Positions 51,339-61,400 of a DNA stretch of 64,000 bases are shown here, in pieces. A program made the position numbers and the translations under genes. The notes under the pieces were generated by a model. It saw nothing but the letters and a program-made list of their open reading frames with translations. It made no database searches and was not told the DNA's origin. Every line of letters starts with the position of its first letter. Within the stretch, counting starts at the first letter, position 1. The stretch spans positions 620,001 through 684,000 of the forward strand of contig NZ_FOYL01000002.1 of NCBI RefSeq assembly GCF_900115955.1. Direction: 5' to 3'. Origin of the DNA: Lentzea waywayandensis. GTDB lineage: Bacteria; Actinomycetota; Actinomycetes; Mycobacteriales; Pseudonocardiaceae.

Positions 51339-52424
51339 TCAGTCGAAGAGAATGACCTGCCGGATCAGGGATCCGCCACCCTTGAGCGCTTGCAGGCCTT
51401 CGTTCACGTCTTCCAGCCGGATCCTCTTGCTGATCATGCCTTCGAGGTCCAGCCGGCCCTGCCGCCACAGCGCGATCATGCGAGGGATGTCCCGGCGGAA
51501 GTTCGCCGTCCCGTAGAACGAGCCGTGCAGCGTTTTGTCGTGCAGGAAGAGCTCCTGGGCGCTGAACGACACCATCGCGTCCGCCCGGCCCGCGCCGACG
51601 ACGACCGTGTGGCCACCGCGGCGGGTCAGGTCCCACGCCTGCCGGATCGTGGCGGGCAGGCCGACGACGTCGAACACGTAGTCGAAGCCCATGCCGAAGT
51701 TGAGCTGGTTGTTGAGGTCCGCGACGCCGTCGGGCGTGGTCGCGTGCGTGGCACCGAACTTCTGCGCCACCTCGTGCTTCTCCAGCACCGGGTCGACCGC
51801 GACGATCCGCGCCGCGGCGGCGAGCCGCGCGCCCTGGATCACCGCGACACCGACACCACCGCAGCCGATCACGGCGACGCTGGAGCCCGCTTCGACCTTG
51901 GCCGTGTTGAGCACGGCACCGACACCGGTGAGGATTCCGCACGACAACAGCGCGGCGATCTCCCACGGCACGTCGTCGTCGATCTTCATCGCGGCGTCGG
52001 CGGGCACGACCATCTCCTCGGCGAACGCGCCGAGTCCCGCGTACCCGAAGGCCGGGTTGCCCCCGACGACGAACCTCGGTGACGTGAACGCCGAGATGGT
52101 GTGGATGAGACACAGATGCGATTGGCCCGTAACGCACTGGGGGCACTTCCCGCACGGCGGCACGAACGTGATCGCCACGTGGTCGCCGACCGCGAGCGAT
52201 GTCACGGCACCGCCGATCTCCACGACCTCGCCGGCACCTTCGTGCCCGACGACGCCGGGGGCCAGCGCGGGCAGCGTTCCGTCCATTGCGGACAGATCGC
52301 TGTGGCACACCCCGCACGCCTTGATCTTGATGCGGATCTCCTGCGGCCCCACCGGGGTGGTGGTCACGTCGTCGCGGAGCTCGAGCTTGTCGTCGCCTAC
52401 CTGGTTGAGCACGGCAGCCTTCAC
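51339..52424 (-). CDS. Zinc-dependent medium-chain alcohol dehydrogenase
   Basis: The 361-residue class III-like MDR protein has catalytic zinc ligands Cys and His in ACGVCHSDLS and GHEGAGEV, the structural zinc Cys set in CGKCPQCVTGQSHLC, and the NAD motif VIGCGGVGVAVIQGARL. It oxidises primary or secondary alcohols. The GTG at 52424 has GAGGAG eight bases upstream; GTG 52433 is an alternative with poor spacing. It heads a four-gene operon (alcohol DH, SDR, aldehyde DH, SDR). A weak KstR-like box lies about 60 bp upstream, between it and the ferredoxin gene. Confidence 0.92.
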   Translation of the reverse strand: MKAAVLNQVGDDKLELRDDVTTTPVGPQEIRIKIKACGVCHSDLSAMDGTLPALAPGVVGHEGAGEVVEIGGAVTSLAVGDHVAITFVPPCGKCPQCVTGQSHLCLIHTISAFTSPRFVVGGNPAFGYAGLGAFAEEMVVPADAAMKIDDDVPWEIAALLSCGILTGVGAVLNTAKVEAGSSVAVIGCGGVGVAVIQGARLAAAARIVAVDPVLEKHEVAQKFGATHATTPDGVADLNNQLNFGMGFDYVFDVVGLPATIRQAWDLTRRGGHTVVVGAGRADAMVSFSAQELFLHDKTLHGSFYGTANFRRDIPRMIALWRQGRLDLEGMISKRIRLEDVNEGLQALKGGGSLIRQVILFD

Positions 52425-52484
52425 CGGTATCACTCCTCGCTGAGCTCACGACCTGTGCCGCGACCGGCAGTACCCGTCGCACAC

Positions 52485-52498
52485 TAGAATCTGTTCCT
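52485..52498 (-). promoter_or_regulatory. Degenerate KstR-like box before the alcohol dehydrogenase operon
   Basis: tagaatctgttcct matches the KstR pattern TnnAACnnGTTnnA with two deviations (AAT for AAC, terminal T for A). Its location ahead of the ADH-SDR-ALDH operon and its likeness to the two better boxes nearby support it, but it is weak alone. Confidence 0.4.
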
Positions 52499-52515
52499 GT
52501 TCATGACAAGGCCCA

Positions 52516-52707
52516 TCAGGTTGAGAGGCGTAGCGCGCCCTTGGGGCAGGACGCGACCGCGCGTTCGGCCAACGCCTCCTCGGCCGAGGACAGCTCACCG
52601 TCCCGGATCTGCAAAACCTCGTCATCGTCAAGGTCAAACACCTCAGGCAGGATTGACATGCACTCCCCGTGCGCCTCACACAGCGAAGGGTCGACGCCGA
52701 CCTTCAT
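52516..52707 (-). CDS. fdxD: Ferredoxin, 3Fe-4S type, FdxD-like
   Basis: The 63-residue protein has Cys10, Cys16 (LCEAHGEC) and Cys54 (ASCPKGAL), three cluster ligands, with His13 where a fourth Cys would be. This is the single-cluster 3Fe-4S ferredoxin type used by actinobacterial cytochromes P450. The ATG follows GGAGG. It is divergent from a FadE26-like gene with 45 bp between starts, holding a perfect KstR-type operator, exactly the fdxD-fadE26 arrangement of M. tuberculosis. No P450 gene is in the window, so its partner lies elsewhere. Confidence 0.92.
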   Translation of the reverse strand: MKVGVDPSLCEAHGECMSILPEVFDLDDDEVLQIRDGELSSAEEALAERAVASCPKGALRLST

Positions 52708-52727
52708 CGCGGCCTCCTGACATCAAG

Positions 52728-52741
52728 TAGAACTTGTTCTA
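52728..52741. promoter_or_regulatory. KstR-type operator between fdxD and fadE26-like genes
   Basis: tagaacttgttcta is a perfect palindrome around a TT centre and fully matches the KstR motif TnnAACnnGTTnnA that controls cholesterol catabolism in mycobacteria and rhodococci. It sits 21 bp before the ferredoxin start and 12 bp before the dehydrogenase start, so it can repress both genes. Confidence 0.85.
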
Positions 52742-52752
52742 GAGTAGCGGTC

Positions 52753-53913
52753 ATGCGCATCGGTTTCACGCCCGAACAGGAGCAGTTGCGCCAGGAGCTG
52801 CGGGCGTACTTCGCCGCGCTCATGACGCCCGAACGCAAGGCCGGCCTCGCCGGTGGTGGCGACTACGGGGACGGCGAGGCCTACAAGGACACCGTCCGCC
52901 AGATGGGGCTCGACGGCTGGCTGACCATCGGCTGGCCGCGGGAGTACGGCGGCCGCGACCGGCCGATGATCGAGCAGCTGATCTTCCTGGACGAGGCGTC
53001 CGCGGCGGGCGCACCCGTGCCGTTCCTGACGCTGAACTCCATCGGGCCGACGATCATGTCCATGGGAACGCCCGAGCAGAAGGCCTTCTACCTGCCGAAG
53101 ATCGCGTCCGGCGAGCTGCACTTCGCGATCGGCTACTCCGAGCCGGAGGCGGGCACCGACCTCGCCGGCCTGCGCACGCGGGCCGTCCGCGAGGGCGACG
53201 AGTACGTGATCAACGGCCAGAAGATGTGGACGAGCCTCATCCAGTACGCGGACTACGTGTGGCTGGCCTGCCGCACCGACCAGGAGTCGCAGCGGCACAG
53301 GGGCCTGAGCATCATCATGGTGCCGACGACGGCCCCAGGCTTCTCCTGGACCCCGGTGCCGACGATGTCCGGCCCGACCACGAGTGCCACCTTCTACGAC
53401 AACGTGCGCGTGCCGGCGGTGAATCTCATCGGCGAGGAGCACAAGGGCTGGAAGCTCATCACCAACCAGCTCAACCACGAACGCGTCGCCCTGTGCTCGG
53501 CCGCGCCCCTGCAGACCGCGCTGCGCGAAGTTCGTCAATGGGCGGACGAAACCGGTGCCGCGAAACAGGAGTGGGTGCGCGTGCACCTCGCCCGCGTGCA
53601 CGCCAAGACCGAGTTCCTCAAGCTCATCAACTGGCGGATCGCGTCCGGCGGCGACGAGGCCCCGTCGCCCGCGGAAGCGTCCGCCACCAAGGTGTTCGGC
53701 ACCGAGTTCGCCACCGAGGGCTACCGGCTGCTGATGGAGGTGCTGGGCGCCAACGGAATCGTGCGCACCGGCTCATCGGGAGCGCTGTTGCACGGCCGAG
53801 TGGAACGCATGCACCGGTCGTCGCTGATCCTGACGTTCGGCGGCGGCACCAACGAGATCCAGCGGGACATCATCGCGCGCGTGGGCCTCGGTTTGCCCGC
53901 GGTTCCCCGATAA
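52753..53913 (+). CDS. fadE26: Acyl-CoA dehydrogenase, FadE26 (ChsE4)-like
   Basis: The 386-residue protein has a full acyl-CoA-dehydrogenase fold: GWPREYGGRDRPMIEQLIF, FAIGYSEPEAGTDLAGLRTRA, NGQKMWTSLIQYADYVWLACRT and a C-terminal LTFGGGTNEIQRDIIA. Several short blocks match FadE26/ChsE4 as I recall it. In M. tuberculosis FadE26 pairs with FadE27 as an alpha2beta2 enzyme that dehydrogenates 26-carbon sterol side-chain CoA thioesters. A shorter dehydrogenase-like gene follows after 22 bp, as expected for such a pair. ATG 52753 is 12 bp from the operator, consistent with a short leader. Confidence 0.9.
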   Translation: MRIGFTPEQEQLRQELRAYFAALMTPERKAGLAGGGDYGDGEAYKDTVRQMGLDGWLTIGWPREYGGRDRPMIEQLIFLDEASAAGAPVPFLTLNSIGPTIMSMGTPEQKAFYLPKIASGELHFAIGYSEPEAGTDLAGLRTRAVREGDEYVINGQKMWTSLIQYADYVWLACRTDQESQRHRGLSIIMVPTTAPGFSWTPVPTMSGPTTSATFYDNVRVPAVNLIGEEHKGWKLITNQLNHERVALCSAAPLQTALREVRQWADETGAAKQEWVRVHLARVHAKTEFLKLINWRIASGGDEAPSPAEASATKVFGTEFATEGYRLLMEVLGANGIVRTGSSGALLHGRVERMHRSSLILTFGGGTNEIQRDIIARVGLGLPAVPR

Positions 53914-53935
53914 GCAGCTTCGGCAAGGAGACTTC

Positions 53936-54850
53936 GTGGACTTCACCCTGACCGAGGCGCAACGCGAGCTCGCTGCCCTGACCCGCAAGATCCTCGACTC
54001 GTCGGACTCACCGTGGCTCGATCTCGTGAAGTCCGGGGTCGTGCCGGAGCAGCCCGACGAGTTCGGTGTGCTGGAGCAGTGCTCGGTGCTGATCGAACTG
54101 GGCCGCGTGGTCTCCGCCGTGCCCTACCTGCCCACGACGGTCGCGGCGTCGGCGCTCGCGGAGTTCGGCACCGCCGGCCAACGCTCGCGCTGGCTGACGC
54201 CGGGAACCGTGCTGTCCGTGGCCCTTTCGGAGGCCGACGGCGTGAAGACGACCGTCCCGTTCGTGGGCACGGCGGCCGCTTTCCTGGTGGCGCACGGCGA
54301 ACAGGTCTTCCTCGTCGAGGCGGACCAGCTGGAGATCACCCCGCAGGAGCTGGTCGACGGCTCGGACGCGGGCTGCTTCGAGTTCCCGGGCGCCGGCGAG
54401 GTGGTTCCTGGCCTCTCCCCCGGCTGGCTGATCACGAGGTACACGCTGGGGTTGTGCGCTCTCCAACTCGGCGTGACCGAACGCGCGCTGGAGCTGACAG
54501 CCGAGTACGCGCGGACCCGCGTGCAGTTCGACCGGCCGATCGGCAGCTTCCAGGCCGTGGCGCAACGCCTCGCCGATGCGTACATCGACGTGGCGGCCAT
54601 CCGTTTGACGCTCTGGCAGGCCGCCTGGCGTCTCTCCGAAGGCCTGGACGCCTCGGCAGAGGTGGCCACGGCGAAGTTCTGGGCGGCCGACGCCGGGCAC
54701 CGCGTCGCGCACACCGCCGTGCACGTTCATGGTGGAACGGGCATCGACATGAGCCACGAGGTGCACAGGTACTTCACCGCGGCCAAGCGCAACGAGTTCG
54801 AGCTGGGCGGGGCGACCGCCCAGCTCCTGAAACTCAGCGCAGCTTGGTGA
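53936..54850 (+). CDS. fadE27: Acyl-CoA dehydrogenase beta-type subunit, FadE27 (ChsE5)-like
   Basis: At 304 residues this is shorter than a normal acyl-CoA dehydrogenase (about 380), with a reduced middle beta-domain. The C-terminal helical domain is preserved (ELTAEYARTRVQFDRPIGSFQAVAQRLADAY, HVHGGTGIDMSHEVHRYF). Such shortened partners are typical of the heterotetrameric steroid acyl-CoA dehydrogenases, where each alpha-beta pair makes one active site. It follows the FadE26-like gene closely. The GTG start follows AAGGAG. Its 3' end overlaps the convergent NMO gene by 17 bp. Confidence 0.88.
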   Translation: MDFTLTEAQRELAALTRKILDSSDSPWLDLVKSGVVPEQPDEFGVLEQCSVLIELGRVVSAVPYLPTTVAASALAEFGTAGQRSRWLTPGTVLSVALSEADGVKTTVPFVGTAAAFLVAHGEQVFLVEADQLEITPQELVDGSDAGCFEFPGAGEVVPGLSPGWLITRYTLGLCALQLGVTERALELTAEYARTRVQFDRPIGSFQAVAQRLADAYIDVAAIRLTLWQAAWRLSEGLDASAEVATAKFWAADAGHRVAHTAVHVHGGTGIDMSHEVHRYFTAAKRNEFELGGATAQLLKLSAAW

Positions 54851-55922
54851 GACGTTCGACCGTCGCGTCGAACTCCGCCAGCAGGTCCGCCATGACGTCC
54901 GCGACGGGGCGCACCTCGTTCATCCGCCCGACGATCTGCCCGACCGGCATGGACACCACGGACGGGTCGTCGGACCGGGCGATCCGCAGGTGCGCCTCGC
55001 TCACCAGGATGTTCTGCAACGGCATCGGCAACGGATCCGGGGCGCCCGGCTCGGTCCACGCCTCGGTCCACCGCGTCTTCAGCAACCGCGCGGGTTTGCC
55101 GGTGTAGACGCGGGTGCGGACGGTGTCGCTGGAACCGGCGGCGAGCAACGCCTCCTTCGTGCTGGAGTTGCCCAGGGTGTACTCGGCCGTGGTGAGCCAG
55201 TACGAGCCCATCCACACCCCGGAGGCGCCCAACGCCATCGCAGCCGCGGCCTGGCGTCCCGAGCCGATGCCACCCGCGGCGAGCACCGGCACGTCCACCG
55301 CGTCCACGATCTCCGGCACGAGCACCATCGACGCGACCTCACCCGTGTGCCCGCCGGCCTCGTAACCCTGCGCCACCACTATGTCGACGCCGTTGGCCAC
55401 ATGCCTGCGCGCGTGCTCGGCCTTGCCCGCCAGCGCCGCCACCGGAACTCCGGCCGCGTGCACCCGTTCGATGACGTCGGCGGGTGGTGAGCCCAGGGCG
55501 TTCGCGATGAGCCGGATCGGGTGTTCCAGCGCCACGTCGACGTGCGATCGCGCGACCGAGTGCAGCCAGCCGAGCACTCCCTCGCCACCTTCGCCGTCGG
55601 GCAGCGGGGGCACGCCGAGCTTCAGCAACGTCTGTTGCACGAACTCCTTGTGGCTCTGCGGAATGAGCCCGGCGAGGTCGATCTGCGTGCCCTCCTTCGG
55701 CACGGTGGCGGGCATGACGATGTCGACGCCGTACGGCTTGCCATCGGTGTTCTCGTCCATCCACGTCAACGCGCGGTCGAGGTCCTCCGCGTCGTTGAAC
55801 CGCACGCATCCGAGGACCCCGAACCCGCCCGCCCGGCTGATCGCCGCCGCCACGTGCTCGGACGGCGTGAAGCCGAAGACGGGGTGCTCGATGCCGAACT
55901 CGTCACACAGGCTGGTGCGCAT
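54834..55922 (-). CDS. Nitronate monooxygenase-family (2-nitropropane dioxygenase) flavoprotein
   Basis: The 362-residue FMN barrel protein shows SRAGGFGVLGCVRF, GKPYGVDIVMPA, GVDIVVAQGYEAGGHTGEVASMVLVPEIVDAV and PVLAAGGIGSGRQAAAAMALGASGVWMGS, all features of NMO-family proteins. The pattern is close to mycobacterial Rv1533 as I remember it. In steroid catabolism an NMO-family enzyme (IpdC) acts in ring C/D degradation, but equivalence is not shown. It overlaps the FadD19-like gene by 20 bp and follows it on the same strand, so the two are co-expressed. Confidence 0.88.
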   Translation of the reverse strand: MRTSLCDEFGIEHPVFGFTPSEHVAAAISRAGGFGVLGCVRFNDAEDLDRALTWMDENTDGKPYGVDIVMPATVPKEGTQIDLAGLIPQSHKEFVQQTLLKLGVPPLPDGEGGEGVLGWLHSVARSHVDVALEHPIRLIANALGSPPADVIERVHAAGVPVAALAGKAEHARRHVANGVDIVVAQGYEAGGHTGEVASMVLVPEIVDAVDVPVLAAGGIGSGRQAAAAMALGASGVWMGSYWLTTAEYTLGNSSTKEALLAAGSSDTVRTRVYTGKPARLLKTRWTEAWTEPGAPDPLPMPLQNILVSEAHLRIARSDDPSVVSMPVGQIVGRMNEVRPVADVMADLLAEFDATVERLTKLR

Positions 55923-57489
55923 GGTCCTCCACGTGGCGCTTCGCCCACTGGTAGTCGGGTTTGCCGCTCGGGGTGCGGCCGATCTCGCCGACCAGCCACA
56001 ACGAACGCGGCACCTTGTAGCCCGCGAGGGTCTCGCGCACGTGAGCGTCCAGTTCGGACAGCGTCGGCGTCGCGCCGTCGCGTGGCTGGATGATCGCGCC
56101 GACGCGTTGGCCGAGCAGGTCGTCCGGAATGCCGATGACGAGGGCGTCGAACACGTCCGGGTGCGACTTCAGCACCCCTTCGACCTCCTCGGGGAACACC
56201 TTCTCGCCGCCGGTGTTGACGCAGGTGTTGCCGCGCCCCAGCAACGTGATGTCGCCGTCCTCCTCGAACCGGGCGAAGTCGCCGGGCACCGTGAACCGCT
56301 TGCCGTCGACCTCCACGAACATCCGCGCGGTCTTCTCGGGGTCCTTGTAGTAGCCGAGCGGGATGTGCCCGCCGCGCGCCAGTTTGCCGATCACGCCGGG
56401 CACGGGTTCGAGCTTGTTGCCGTCCTCGTCGATGACGATGGTGTCCTCGTTGAGCTTCACCTTGGTGCCGTCGGTCTTCACGATCTCCTTGGGCACCGCG
56501 CCGATGCCGGTGGACCCGGTCTCGCTCGACCCGATCGACTCCAGCAGCGTCGTGTGCGGCAGGTGCTCGTGGTACTGCTTCTTGACGGTGTAGGAGAACA
56601 GGGCGGCACTGCTGTTGAGGATGAACAGCGACGAGCCGTCGTACTGGCCGCGCTGGAACTCCTCGATCAAGGGCCGGCCCATCGCGTCCCCGGTGATGAC
56701 GGCGACCTGGATCTTTTCCCTTTCGATCACCCGCCAGATCTCGGCGGGATCGAACTTGGGCACCAGCACCACCGTGCTGCCGCTGAACAACGCGCCGAGC
56801 ACCGCCCACTGCGCCGCGCCGTGGATCAACGGCGGCAGGCACAGCCTGATCAGCCCGTAGTCCTTGCCGGACTTGGCCTGCTGCCACTCGTCGGTCAGCC
56901 GCTCGCCGGTCACGAAGTCGATGCCGCCGCCGAGCGTGCGCCACACGTCCTCGTGCCGCCACATCACGCCCTTGGGCATGCCGGTCGTGCCGCCGGTGAA
57001 CAGGATGTAGAGGTCGTCCGGGCTGCGCGGCTCGAAGTCCCGCTCCGCCGACTCCTCGGCGAGCGCGGTCTCGTAGTCGGCACCCGCGAACGGTTCCTCC
57101 GTCTCGTCGTCGATCACGACCGTGTGGCCGGGGGCGCCGACCTCCGCGACCAACGGCGAGTACCGCCGTTCGTGTATCAGTGCCTTCAGATCCGCTTCAC
57201 CGAACAAGTACTGCAACTCGTTCTTGGTGTAGCGGTAGTTCACGTTGATGGCCACGGCGCGCAGCTTGTAGACCGCGAGCATGGCTTCGACGAGCTCGAT
57301 GGAGTTGCGCGCGTAGAGCCCCACGTGCGCACCCTGCGTCACGCCGTTCCTTGCCAGGTGGTGAGCCAGTTTGTTGGCTCGCGCCTCAAGTTCGGCGTAG
57401 GTGACCCTCTTGGACCCGCACACGAGCGCGGTCCGGTCGGGCACGGTGTCGGCGGCGTGTTCAACGAGGTCTGCGACGTTGAGGGCCAT
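55903..57489 (-). CDS. fadD19: Acyl-CoA synthetase, FadD19-like steroid CoA ligase
   Basis: The 528-residue AMP-forming ligase has the P-loop FTGGTTGMPKGVMW, the substrate/AMP loop ESIGSSETGS, the hinge PGDFARFEEDGDITLLGRG and the catalytic Lys in GRTPSGKPDYQW. In M. tuberculosis FadD19 loads 3-oxo-cholestenoate-type side chains onto CoA. The divergent EchA19-like neighbour reproduces the fadD19-echA19 (Rv3515c-Rv3516) pair. The ATG is followed upstream, 12 bp away, by a near-perfect KstR-type box. Substrate class is inferred from neighbours. Confidence 0.9.
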   Translation of the reverse strand: MALNVADLVEHAADTVPDRTALVCGSKRVTYAELEARANKLAHHLARNGVTQGAHVGLYARNSIELVEAMLAVYKLRAVAINVNYRYTKNELQYLFGEADLKALIHERRYSPLVAEVGAPGHTVVIDDETEEPFAGADYETALAEESAERDFEPRSPDDLYILFTGGTTGMPKGVMWRHEDVWRTLGGGIDFVTGERLTDEWQQAKSGKDYGLIRLCLPPLIHGAAQWAVLGALFSGSTVVLVPKFDPAEIWRVIEREKIQVAVITGDAMGRPLIEEFQRGQYDGSSLFILNSSAALFSYTVKKQYHEHLPHTTLLESIGSSETGSTGIGAVPKEIVKTDGTKVKLNEDTIVIDEDGNKLEPVPGVIGKLARGGHIPLGYYKDPEKTARMFVEVDGKRFTVPGDFARFEEDGDITLLGRGNTCVNTGGEKVFPEEVEGVLKSHPDVFDALVIGIPDDLLGQRVGAIIQPRDGATPTLSELDAHVRETLAGYKVPRSLWLVGEIGRTPSGKPDYQWAKRHVEDHAHQPV

Positions 57490-57500
57490 GGTGAGCAAAG

Positions 57501-57514
57501 TAGAACGTGTTACT
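57501..57514. promoter_or_regulatory. KstR-type box between fadD19- and echA19-like genes
   Basis: tagaacgtgttact matches TnnAACnnGTTnnA except for the final base. It lies 12 bp before the ligase start and about 50 bp before the hydratase start in the 74-bp divergent region, so one repressor could control both. Confidence 0.65.
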
Positions 57515-57563
57515 GTTCTGGACAATCCCCCGTGCGGTCAGACTCGATCCAGGAGGCGCGCGA

Positions 57564-58355
57564 ATGACGACCACGACGGAACCACATGCGTTGGTGGACT
57601 TGGTCGGCAACGTCTTGGTCGTCACGATGAACCGCCCAGAGGTCCGCAACGCGCTGTCGGGCCCCATGCTGGCCATCATGCGCGAGGCGTGGGACCGGGT
57701 GGACGCCGATCCGGACGTCCGAGTCTGCATCCTCACCGGCGCGGGCGGCTCGTTCTGCGCGGGCGCGGACCTGAAAGCCATGACGTCCAACCACCCCAGC
57801 GAGAACGCCGGCAAGTTCGACTTCTCCGTCATCGAACCGCTGCTGAAAGGTCGTCGATTGACGAAACCGCTCATCGCGGCGGTGGAAGGGCCCGCGGTCG
57901 CGGGCGGCACGGAAATCCTTCAGGCGACCGACATCCGCGTCGCCGGCGAGAGCGCGCGGTTCGGCGTCTCCGAGGCGCGCTGGGGCCTGTTCCCGCTGGG
58001 CGGCTCGGCGGTGCGGCTGCCGCGCCAGATCCCGTACACGGTGGCGGCCGACCTTCTGCTGACGGGGCGGCACATTCGCGCGGCGGAAGCCAAGGAGATC
58101 GGGCTGATCGGGCACGTGGTGCCGGACGGTCAGGCGCTCGACAAGGCGATGGAGCTGGCCGCGTTGATCACGGCCAACGGGCCGATCGCGGTCCAGAAGA
58201 TCCTCCAGACCATGCGGGAGACCGAGGCCATGCACGAGAACGACGGGTTCAAAGTGGACGCTCGGCTCGGGATGGAGGTGTTCTCCAGCGAGGACGCGAA
58301 GGAGGGCCCTCGCGCCTTCGCCGAGAAGCGCAAGCCGGAGTTCAAGGGCCGCTAG
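57564..58355 (+). CDS. echA19: Enoyl-CoA hydratase/isomerase, EchA19-like
   Basis: The 263-residue crotonase-family protein has the oxyanion-hole block [11 protein letters not shown] and the second Gly-rich motif [14 protein letters not shown], with [19 protein letters not shown]. In M. tuberculosis EchA19 hydrates the C26 sterol enoyl-CoA produced by FadE26-FadE27. ATG 57564 follows AGGAGG. It is divergent from the FadD19-like gene. A long hairpin downstream separates it from the convergent trypsin-TPR gene. Confidence 0.9.
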   Translation: MTTTTEPHALVDLVGNVLVVTMNRPEVRNALSGPMLAIMREAWDRVDADPDVRVCILTGAGGSFCAGADLKAMTSNHPSENAGKFDFSVIEPLLKGRRLTKPLIAAVEGPAVAGGTEILQATDIRVAGESARFGVSEARWGLFPLGGSAVRLPRQIPYTVAADLLLTGRHIRAAEAKEIGLIGHVVPDGQALDKAMELAALITANGPIAVQKILQTMRETEAMHENDGFKVDARLGMEVFSSEDAKEGPRAFAEKRKPEFKGR

Positions 58356-58362
58356 GGGCCCG

Positions 58363-58396
58363 GAACGTTGCCGGGCGAATTACCCGGCCAACGTTC
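58363..58396. terminator. Bidirectional hairpin between echA19 and the trypsin-TPR gene
   Basis: The stem gaacgttg-ccggg pairs with cccgg-caacgttc with one bulged C and a 7-base loop, giving 13 base pairs. It lies between convergent genes and can end both transcripts. Confidence 0.8.
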
Positions 58397-58408
58397 TGAG
58401 GCACGCCG

Positions 58409-61400
58409 CTAAGCCAGCAGGTCGATGTCCGCCATCAGCTGGTCCGCGCGCGCCCGGTCGTCGGCCGGCAGCGTGCGGTCCAGCAGGGAGCTCACCCTCG
58501 TGCGCGCGGCATCCGCTTCTCCCGCTTCCAGTTCGAGCACCGCGAACGCCAGCTCGGTCCGAGGGTTCTGCTGATCCGCCCTGCGCAGCCAGTGCTCCGC
58601 CTCGTGCCGGGCACCCTCCGCCGACGCCACCTCCCCCAGCAACCTCCAGATCTCCGTCGAGGGCTTCTCCGGCTCTGCCGGCTCGGGCGCCGCTTCGAGC
58701 GCGGCCACGGCCGGTGCGGCGGGTGGCAGTGCGGCCCGGGCCTCCCCCTTGGCCTCCGGTAGCCGTTCCAGGTCGCTCAGTGCCTCGTCGGCGGTGTCCG
58801 TGTCGCCCTGCTCCCGCGCCGAGGACTCGGCCCTGCGCAGGAGTTCGGCGCCCTCGTCGAAGTGACGCTGGGCCTCCGCGTCCCTTCCGGCGATCCGCTC
58901 ACGTCTGCCGCGCAACACCGCGATCTGGCCGAGCAACTGGAGCGCGCTCGCGCCGTTCGCGGGATCGGTGCGGTCGAGGAACGGGGTCAGGACGTCCCAG
59001 GCGGCGTCCAGCGACGTCGCCTCTGGCTGGGGTTTCGCCAGTACCTGCAGAGCGGCGAGGTAGCGGCGGACGATCGCCTCGTCCTCCCACCTGAGCTCCT
59101 CCGCGAGCAGCGGGCGCAGCACGGACTCGGCTTCGGCGTAGCGCTCGTCCTGGAACAGCCGGCGCCCGGAGCGGGCGCGCACGCCCGCGCGGTCGGCCGG
59201 GTCGAGGCCGTCGACCGAGCTCTCCAGTTCGGTCAGCAGTTCGCTGCGGTCGGTCAGGCCGAGCACGTAGAGGTGGTCGATCAGGCGCAACAGGATCCGC
59301 ACGCCCTCGGCGGGTTCGTCGGTGGGCGGCGGCGCGATCCCGCTCCACTCCTCCAGGTGCCGCATCAGCACCTCGGCGTGCGCGAACGCCTCGGTCCGGT
59401 CGTTCGCGGCGAGGTCGAGGACCGTCAGCCAGTACGTCGACTGGGTCGCCACGTCCGCGTCCACGGCCCGTTCGGCGGCGATCTCCAGGTCGGCACGCGC
59501 GAGCGCGAAGTCCTCGCGGTCGTGGTGGATCATGCCGCGCAGCAGGTGGGCGGTGCTCACGATGATGTCGAACCCCGAGTCGCAGGCTCCGTCGAGCAGG
59601 TCCACGACGCGGTCGGTGTCGCTGTCCTCGTTGACCTCCAGGATCGCCAGGTCGACGCGGGCGGCGCCGGACCAGAACGGATGATCGGACTCCACCGTCC
59701 TCAGGTAGGCGGCGCGGGCGCCTTCGACGTCGTCGGTGGCGTTGAGGATGTCGCCGAGGAGCTCGTTCGCCCGCGGTGCCTGGTGCTGGTGGCCGGAGTC
59801 GGCGGCGGCACGCAGGATCGGCACGACCTCCTCCGCCCCGGCATCCTCCTGGTTCCACATCAGCAACGCGAGGTCGACCGCGGCCGTCACCGCCCAGTCG
59901 GTGTGCTGGGAGTCGATGGCGCGCTGGTAGGCCGCCCGCGCGTCCTCGGTCTGCTTCCGTTCGGCCAGCAGTTCACCGAGGACCGTCGCGGCCCACGGGC
60001 CGTTGTCGCGGTGCCCGGTGCCGATGACCTCGTCCAGCAACTCACGGGCACGGGCGTCCTCCGATCCGCTGGTCCACCACAGGATCGCGAGGCCGACCTT
60101 CGCCGCCTGGCTCCAGTCGCGGTGCCCCGAGTCGATCGCGGCCTGGTACGCCTCGGTGGCGAGCGCGCCGTTGTCGAGTTGCCGCAGCAGGTCGCCGAGC
60201 ATGTAGGCGGCCATCGGGCCGTAGTGCGGGTGTTCCTCGTCGGCGACCCTGGCCAGTTCCTCGACCGCCCCCTCGAAGTCGCCGCGGTGCTGCGCCACCG
60301 CCGCCTTGCCCACGCCCGCGAGTCCCGACGCGTTCCACTCGCCGGACTCGATGGCCTGGTCGAAGTACCGGTCCGCGCCGTCGAGATCTCCCTCGACCAG
60401 CAGCAGCCGGCCCATGCCCGCCGAGGCGATCGGACGGATGACCGGGTCGTTCGCGGCGAGGCTCGCCTCCAGCAGCACCCTGGCGCGGTCCGCCTGCCCC
60501 TGGTCGATCTTGAGGATGCCGAGGTTGGTCTGGGCCAGGTTCGTCGCGCGCAGCCCGCTGAACTCCTGCACGGACTGGATGAGGCGGACAGGACCGGTGC
60601 GGCGTTGCGGTGTGGACGACTGCTGCTCGCGGTGGCCGAGGCCCTGAGAGGCGAGCATCGCGCCGAGCTGAGCCTGGGCCAGCGGTTCCGCCTCCCCCGC
60701 GGAGGCCACCACCTCCTCCAGCATGACCTCGGCGGCCACGAGGTCGGCCTGGCCCCAGCGGATGGTGGCGAGGTTCGCCTTGGCCAGCCTGCGCACGTGC
60801 GGAGAGTCGCTCGCCAGCGCGGCGACCAGCAGTTCCTCCGCCTCCTGCTCGTGGCCCGCCTGCGTCTCGATCACGCCGAGCTCGATCTGGGCGAACGCGA
60901 CCACCTCCGCGTTGCCGGAGCTGATCACCTCGCCCAGTCGTTCGCGGGCGACCGCGATGTCCCCGCGCGCGCCTTCCATCTGCCCGCACAGGAGGCTGGC
61001 CCAGCTCGCGACCGCCGGGTCGCCGGCCCGCAGCCGTGCGGAGTCGGCGGCGGCCAGCGCGAGTTCGGCGGGCAGGCCGAGGCGCACGGCGTTGTGCGTC
61101 ACGATCAGCAGGTCGGTCGGCGTCACGGCCGGTGAGCGGGCCACGTGCCACCAGGTCTCGGGACGGACCTCGACCTCTTCGCGCTCCACCATGCCGACGA
61201 GGTAGTTCTCCGGCACGTACGCGTCGCCGACCCGCCGGATCGCGGCGTCCGCCGCCCAGCTCAGCGCCTCCGCGAACGTCTTGTCGTCGGGCTCCGGCTC
61301 GTCGTCGCGGAGGTAGTGGACCACCAGGGCGCGCAGGTCCGCCTCCGGGATCGGCGAGTCCGCGCCGGTGCGGCGCCACTCGACCGCCGCCATCATCACG

